Part shown: in pieces, positions 59,651-64,000 of the stretch
Position numbering within the stretch: position 1 is the stretch's first letter
How the letters are laid out: each line of letters starts with the position of its first letter
Source of the DNA: an uncultured Bacteroidales bacterium
GTDB taxonomy: Bacteria > Bacteroidota > Bacteroidia > Bacteroidales > UBA932
Length of the DNA stretch: 64,000 bases
Direction of reading: 5' to 3'
Assembly (NCBI GenBank): GCA_934725575.1
Contig: CAKVCK010000004.1
Span: 62,001-126,000 of the forward strand
Program-made: the position numbers and the translations under genes
The notes under the pieces: generated by a model
What the model saw: the letters and a program-made list of their open reading frames with translations, nothing else
Told to the model about the DNA's origin: nothing
Database searches by the model: none

Positions 59651-60742
59651 CTATTTTATTCCGTATTTCTTCAGGATTTTCTTGATCGGCTTCTCGATGG
59701 ATTTGGCCCAAAGGGTGTAGCCATAGTCTGAAGGATGGACTCCATCGACTGTGGCCTCGTGGTCTTCTGATGTGGCGCAGGTCGTCTTGATGTAGTAGAC
59801 ATTCTTGTACTTCTTCACCGCGATGTCCATCAGGCTGTCGGCCATGGCTGTCTTGACGCGTTCGTTGTTGTCCCTGTCCGTGTTGAAGTTGCGGTACTCG
59901 CGACGGATTGTGCGCTGGAAGATCAGGGGAATGTCAGGATGAGCCTTCTGGATCCTCTCGATGAACGGGAAGAGTCTTTCCTTGATCATCGGGGCCTCTG
60001 GGTTGGAGAATCCGTCGAATACAAGGGCGTCCACGTCGGCGGCGCAGAGCACGTCGGCGAAATAGGTCTGGAGCTTGCTGTTGCCCGAGCATCCGAGGCT
60101 GAGGAACTGAAGTCCGGTCATGCGGCTGAGCTGGTCAGGATAGGACATTCCGGCTCTGGAGGTGCTTGTGCCGTGGGTGAAGCTGGAGCCGAAGATTCCG
60201 ATTCTGTGACGGAACGGGTTGTCAATAGCCTCGATTGTTGCGTTTTTCTCGACACCAATCTTGATTGAGGACTCCTCGCTGAACACCGGCAGGTAGAGAA
60301 GGCACTCGTGCATGGTTCCGTCCATGTCTTTGATGATGGCCACATTGTCGTCCGGCTTGTTGTCCTTGGCGACAGCGGAGGCTGCCCAGAGCCATTTGCC
60401 GTCTTTCCTGATGTAGAGATCGTAGCCGCGCGCTGACAGTCCACCCGTGTTGACAGGGAAACTTCTGTCCTCATATTTGGTCTTGATGGTGATTGTCTTA
60501 GAGTCGGTCTTGAATGCCACCGATAGTCCGGCGGACATCCTCACCTGCTTGTTCTCGCTCTTGGTGAACCCCTTGAACTTCACCGTGTCAACCCTGTGGT
60601 AAGGATTCGGTGTGTCCGGCATGAGTTTGCCCACCATTGTGAGGTCAGAGGCCTCCGTGAATTTGTACTCCACTTTCTTGCTCTGCGCCGTCGCTGTGAA
60701 AACGGCCAGAGACAGCATAAGCGCTGCGGTTAATCTTTTCAT
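59651..60742 (-). CDS. SGNH/GDSL-type hydrolase with GxDLY domain
   Basis: 363 residues from ATG 60742 (MKRLTAALMLSLAVFTATAQ, signal peptide); the upstream frame to 60901 is rejected. An N-terminal beta domain carries ARGYDLYIRKDGKW, the GxDLY module (PF14607), and the catalytic part has GIFGSSFTHGTSTS (nucleophile Ser of block I, GSS for the usual GDS), LGCSGNSKLQ (block II Gly/Asn) and VDGVHPSDYG (Asp/His pair). A secreted esterase, probably deacetylating sugars; substrate unknown. The stop lies 9 bases right of the conserved-loop element. Confidence 0.88.
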   Translation of the reverse strand: MKRLTAALMLSLAVFTATAQSKKVEYKFTEASDLTMVGKLMPDTPNPYHRVDTVKFKGFTKSENKQVRMSAGLSVAFKTDSKTITIKTKYEDRSFPVNTGGLSARGYDLYIRKDGKWLWAASAVAKDNKPDDNVAIIKDMDGTMHECLLYLPVFSEESSIKIGVEKNATIEAIDNPFRHRIGIFGSSFTHGTSTSRAGMSYPDQLSRMTGLQFLSLGCSGNSKLQTYFADVLCAADVDALVFDGFSNPEAPMIKERLFPFIERIQKAHPDIPLIFQRTIRREYRNFNTDRDNNERVKTAMADSLMDIAVKKYKNVYYIKTTCATSEDHEATVDGVHPSDYGYTLWAKSIEKPIKKILKKYGIK

Positions 60743-61148
60743 GATGTTTATTGAATTAGTGAATATCCTGCTCGTTTTTCCCGCAAATCCCGCCCTTGTT
60801 CCGAGGACGCGAGTCTGCTGTGGCAAAATTAGAACTTTTTTGCCGATTATTGTGCGTTGTGTGCCGTAAAGATTCAGGGATGTCGGAATGTCTGGCACCA
60901 TCCCGCGACCAGGCGGTCATGTTTCCCGGCGCGCAAAGCCGCGGAACCGATTCCCCTCGTCTGTCGCCAAGCCTGCCGGAGTGCCTCGCCCCCTTGTTGC
61001 CGAAGTTTCCGGTTTTACAAACCACGGACACGGAGATGCGCTTCTGGCCGCGGTCATAGACAGTATACTGTGCTTGACCCTATCTCCGAAAGAGAGGGTC
61101 TGCCACATCAATCTGCTTCCCACCCCTCTGCAAGCCGCCTTTCCGTGT

Positions 61149-61182
61149 CCTTGAACTTGAGGGTGTCAAGTTCAGGGTTTTT
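61149..61182 (+). terminator. Orphan terminator-like hairpin
   Basis: TGAACTTGA (61152-61160) and TCAAGTTCA (61166-61174) form a perfect stem extended by CC/GG, followed by GGGTTTTTATC. No gene precedes it on this strand. Confidence 0.55.
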
Positions 61183-61565
61183 ATCACCTGCAAAAGCTTA
61201 GCCATGTCCGATTCGACGAAGACTGTTACAGTGAGGAGTGGGGCAAAATGATCTTTGGAATATGTAACGGAAACATAGCCGGAGCGGGAATATGTGAGCG
61301 GGAGTGTGAAATGTAGCTTATTGATAATGAATATATTCGCAAATATTCCCCTCCCAGGATGACCGGGAGTTTTTCGTAACTCTCTATGAATCACATGGTG
61401 ATGTTCCACTCCGTGATATTCAGAGAGTTGAGTGTCTTTGCCGGGAAGACGGTGAAAGAACGGAGGTGCTCTCAAGAATCGTGATCTGTCATATTCATCG
61501 ACCCATGAAGTGGCATCGCGCTTCGGTCGCGTTCAGTGAGTGTATTCAGTGCTCTGGTCGGTGTT

Positions 61566-61591
61566 GGTCGCTGAACTTGTCGAAGCGTACC
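61566..61591. repeat. REP-like repeat of the GTCACTGAGCC family (diverged)
   Basis: GGTCGCTGAACTTGTCGAAG followed by CGTACC: the same layout (GTCxCTGA..., TCGAAG.G) with changed outer bases. Confidence 0.55.
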
Positions 61592-61695
61592 GGCATTGGC
61601 GGCATGGTAGGCGGACACCACAACCAGTGTTGATGGCAAAAAGAAAAGGGAATGACCAGTTGGCCATCCCCCTTATGAATATCAGCGTGTTCGGA

Positions 61696-63978
61696 TTATT
61701 TGCCGAAGACAGCGTTGATTACATGTACACCCTCTGTGTAGTTTGTGGTTCCATGTACAAAATTAGCGAAGTTGCCGGCGTCAATCTTGGTCCCTTCTAC
61801 AGATCCGGATACTTTGATCGGGTTGGTCTCTCCAAGAGTGATGTTCTTCGTCTTACCGTTGAATTTACCAATCACAAGACCTCTTGTGGCCTCGGCTCCG
61901 CCGGAAATCACGCAATCCACGACACAACCGTTTCCTGTGTTGTGAGCGGCGTTTCCGATGTTTCCGATAAGGCCTCCGATGCCATCAACGGTTGCCATGG
62001 CGGTCACTTTTCCGAAAGCCTTGCAGTTCTCTATGGTGTTGCCTTGAGAGTGGAAACCGCAGAGGCTGCCGATAACGCTGGCCTTGTCGCCGGATTCGAA
62101 GATGATCTCACCTTCGTTTGTACAGTTGTCCATGTTGCCGGTACCTCCCTGAACTCCACCTGCGCGAACCTTAACAGTTCCGCTAATGGTAATGTCACCC
62201 TTGTTGACACAGTCTTTCGTGCATGTGCTTTGCTTAGCCTCTTTTCCTGGCCAGCCCACGATTCCGCCTACTGCTGAATTGGACTTTGACGCGTCAGAGA
62301 ACACGTTGATCGGACCTTCGTTGGTACAGCCCGTGATGTTCGACTTGATCTGTCCAGCGGCGAAGTAATCACCTCCTGTGATGCCACCGGCCAGCACAAT
62401 CGCCTCATTTCCGGACATGGCAGAACCATTGCTGGAAGCAAGTTTCGCGTAAACCTCGCCGTAGTTGTGACAATTAGTGATGTCACCGTTGGACGCTCCG
62501 GCAATACCTCCGACATCCTGTCTCTTCACGTTTTCCGTTACTGAGTCAATAGATGTGTTCACAAGAGATACCTTGCCTTTGTTCACGCAATTCTTCACAG
62601 CGAACTGTCCGTTTTCATCATTGCCGCCGTAAGCGACAAGACCGCCTACTGAAGGTGCGCAGTTCTTCACATTGACAATAGTCGAAGCGCCGTTGACAAA
62701 GGCGCATGAGGCACTTATCGTCCCTTCGTTTGAGCAGTCTTTCATTGTCGCCTTGAGATATCCGGCGATGCCGGCGACGGCCGCACCCTTCATTGATGTC
62801 TGAGCTGTCACTGTGATGTTGCCGGTGTTGTGGCAATCGGTGATGTCGGCCAGACCTTCAGCGACAAGGGCTCCACAGATGACGGCGTCGTCAAAGGCGT
62901 CGGCGCTCATTGTGATGTTCGCCTTGTTTGTCACGTTGGTAAGCTCTCCCTTGTTTCTTATGGCGATGATTCCGAATTCGGAAGCCGTCGGAACGAACGA
63001 GCATGACGCGTCAATGACAAGATCCTTGACGGTGCCGACTTCAGTGAACAAAGGAGCGGTTCCTTTCCAGTTCTTGATGCTGTGGTTGTTGCCGTTGAAG
63101 ATTCCAGGGAATGTCGCGCAAGTCGGGATTGTCTTCCCGGTAAGGTCGATGTCTGCGGTCAGGTTGACAACACTCGTGGCATCAGCTGTGGTGAGTTCCT
63201 TTCCGTTGAAGAGTTTGACAAACTCGTCGGCTGTCGCTATGTCTTTAGGGAATGCGGCCTTTTCAAGTGTGGTGATGTTAAGAGTCTCGGAGTATTCGGA
63301 TTCCTTGCCGTCCTTGTTGATGGACTTGGCTCTCACATTATACGCTGTCTTGTCCGTAAGGTCTGAAATCTTAAGTGCTGTCTCCTCTGTCTCGATTGTT
63401 GTCCAGTCAGAAGCGGAAGCGAGTTTGTATTCCACGACATATTTGACGGCGTTCACGCAAGGGTCCCATTTCAAAGTAATGGCATCAGCAAGCGGAGTCG
63501 CCGCAAGATTAGGAATACCGACAAAATCAGGCTTTACGAACCCGTAGCCGAGAACAAGTTGGACAGGCTCGTTGTCTTGAGCGATATATACCCAGTCAGA
63601 AAATACGGATCTTGGGTAGTTGGCTCTGATTCTGATGTAATACTGGCTGAACTTTTTCAGACCTGTGAAAGTCGTGGCGTTTTTGACCTTTACCTTTTCG
63701 TCGCTGTAGACGATGGTGTGAGAGACACCGTTGTTGTAATTGTCACCATTGTTGAGTTCTGTGGTAAGCTGGACGGTCGCGCTGGTCGCTCCAGCCTCAA
63801 TCATGCTGGCGTCATCCCAGTAGACTGAAATGGATGTTTCCGATGAATTGTCTTCATCATAAGTGAATTCCTTCGGCGCCGGTTTGGATGAGTCTATGCC
63901 AAAGTGCTCTTCTTCTTCACATCCTATAAAAAGAGAAGATGCCAAGGCTACGGCCGCGAGGGCTTTAATGGATTTCAT
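61696..63978 (-). CDS. GLUG-repeat lipoprotein with FN3-like N-terminal domains
   Basis: 760 residues; lipobox FIGCEEEE (Cys20). Two fibronectin-III-like domains (about 35-130 and 150-235, with SISVYWDD and ITLKWDPCVNAVKYVVEYK) lead into a long repeat region (about 265-745) with about eight copies of a Cys-Asn-Gly motif such as DCHNTGNITV, DCSNEGTISA, NCVNKGKVSL, NCHNYGEVYA, GCTNEGPINV, each followed by a glycine-rich GGI/GGL turn. This is the GLUG type of beta-helix found on Bacteroidales surfaces, probably adhesive. The region lacks GAATAT completely, unlike the rest of the window. Confidence 0.87.
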   Translation of the reverse strand: MKSIKALAAVALASSLFIGCEEEEHFGIDSSKPAPKEFTYDEDNSSETSISVYWDDASMIEAGATSATVQLTTELNNGDNYNNGVSHTIVYSDEKVKVKNATTFTGLKKFSQYYIRIRANYPRSVFSDWVYIAQDNEPVQLVLGYGFVKPDFVGIPNLAATPLADAITLKWDPCVNAVKYVVEYKLASASDWTTIETEETALKISDLTDKTAYNVRAKSINKDGKESEYSETLNITTLEKAAFPKDIATADEFVKLFNGKELTTADATSVVNLTADIDLTGKTIPTCATFPGIFNGNNHSIKNWKGTAPLFTEVGTVKDLVIDASCSFVPTASEFGIIAIRNKGELTNVTNKANITMSADAFDDAVICGALVAEGLADITDCHNTGNITVTAQTSMKGAAVAGIAGYLKATMKDCSNEGTISASCAFVNGASTIVNVKNCAPSVGGLVAYGGNDENGQFAVKNCVNKGKVSLVNTSIDSVTENVKRQDVGGIAGASNGDITNCHNYGEVYAKLASSNGSAMSGNEAIVLAGGITGGDYFAAGQIKSNITGCTNEGPINVFSDASKSNSAVGGIVGWPGKEAKQSTCTKDCVNKGDITISGTVKVRAGGVQGGTGNMDNCTNEGEIIFESGDKASVIGSLCGFHSQGNTIENCKAFGKVTAMATVDGIGGLIGNIGNAAHNTGNGCVVDCVISGGAEATRGLVIGKFNGKTKNITLGETNPIKVSGSVEGTKIDAGNFANFVHGTTNYTEGVHVINAVFGK

Positions 63979-64000
63979 ATTTTCTTTAGTGATTGTTAGT

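Larger units (their letters stand above)
60743..61695. other. Gene-poor 950-base spacer
   Basis: Several open frames overlap on both strands here, but none has a plausible start, signal or domain, and each contradicts the others. It holds a rightward hairpin with T-tract (61149-61182), a second CTCCC/GGGAG hairpin with TTTTT (61351-61374) and a REP-like copy (61566-61591). Clusters of GAATAT occur at 61260-61345. Confidence 0.6.

Noticed and set aside
60857..61475. Overlapping small frames on both strands in the spacer
   Set aside because: They contradict each other, lack starts with proper context and show no domain or signal peptide.
1..64000. tRNA or rRNA genes
   Set aside because: I inspected the spacers longer than about 70 bases and saw no cloverleaf with GTTC/A-type T loop and CCA end, and no rRNA-like sequence.

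Overview
The window looks like one continuous stretch of a Bacteroidales chromosome (phylum Bacteroidota). I infer this from the gene families (AraC-type regulators with short N-terminal cupins, FKBP lipoproteins, a DUF3127 protein, a C10 peptidase, a GLUG-repeat lipoprotein, GH29 and GH53 lipoproteins, serC-serA-DUF1015 order). Promoters of the Bacteroidota type (TTTG, about 20 bases, TAnnTTTG) sit in front of many genes, and Shine-Dalgarno sequences are absent; starts are often preceded by AATATT. The genus cannot be fixed from sequence alone. Coding DNA is moderately GC-rich, with AT-rich spacers.

Layout. 1-5.4 kb: a truncated AraC-type regulator divergent from an efflux operon (TolC, HlyD, two ABC-2 permeases, no ATPase). 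5.5-12.5 kb: a divergent sugar-phosphate catabolic locus (PHP-type protein, aldolase/SDR fusion and tandem-domain class II aldolase on the minus strand; FucP-like permease and ROK kinase on the plus strand). 12.5-13.5 kb: repeat-rich spacer and a small DUF4377 lipoprotein. 13.5-20.5 kb: uvrA, an MBL-fold hydrolase, two deoxynucleoside kinases, and an acyl-CoA synthetase. 20.5-24.2 kb: an accessory island with a three-unit hairpin array, a GH53 galactanase, and a REP-associated transposase (RAYT) set in tandem units of about 121 bp whose hairpin stems covary. 24.2-41.7 kb: housekeeping genes (DUF1015, serA, serC, pyrB, YigZ, miaA, DUF3127, FKBP, recQ, PHP phosphatase, dnaG, metG, aldose epimerase). 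41.7-44.5 kb: an accessory patch with a multi-hairpin element, a gene fragment, a frameshifted BACON-like lipoprotein and a C10 cysteine peptidase. 44.7-60.7 kb: O-methyltransferase, GH29 fucosidase, M16 peptidase, dnaX, lptB, two divergent OPA-type transporters, a secreted FAD oxidoreductase, mtlD, a phosphoesterase and an SGNH hydrolase. 60.7-64 kb: a long gene-poor spacer and a GLUG-repeat lipoprotein.

Functional threads are capture and breakdown of glycans and deoxysugars (GH29, GH53, FucP, aldolases, aldose epimerase, mtlD), envelope functions (efflux operon, lptB, lipoproteins), and DNA or nucleotide metabolism (uvrA, recQ, dnaG, dnaX, dNKs, pyrB).

The most unusual signals are non-coding: (i) the hexamer GAATAT/ATATTC, found about 200 times on both strands by hand count, roughly eight to nine times a base-composition expectation; (ii) the RAYT-associated tandem hairpin units; (iii) a period-50 hairpin array; (iv) a nested multi-hairpin element at 41.9-42.1 kb; (v) two hairpins with unrelated stems but a nearly identical loop. 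No tRNA, rRNA, CRISPR array or prophage was recognised.
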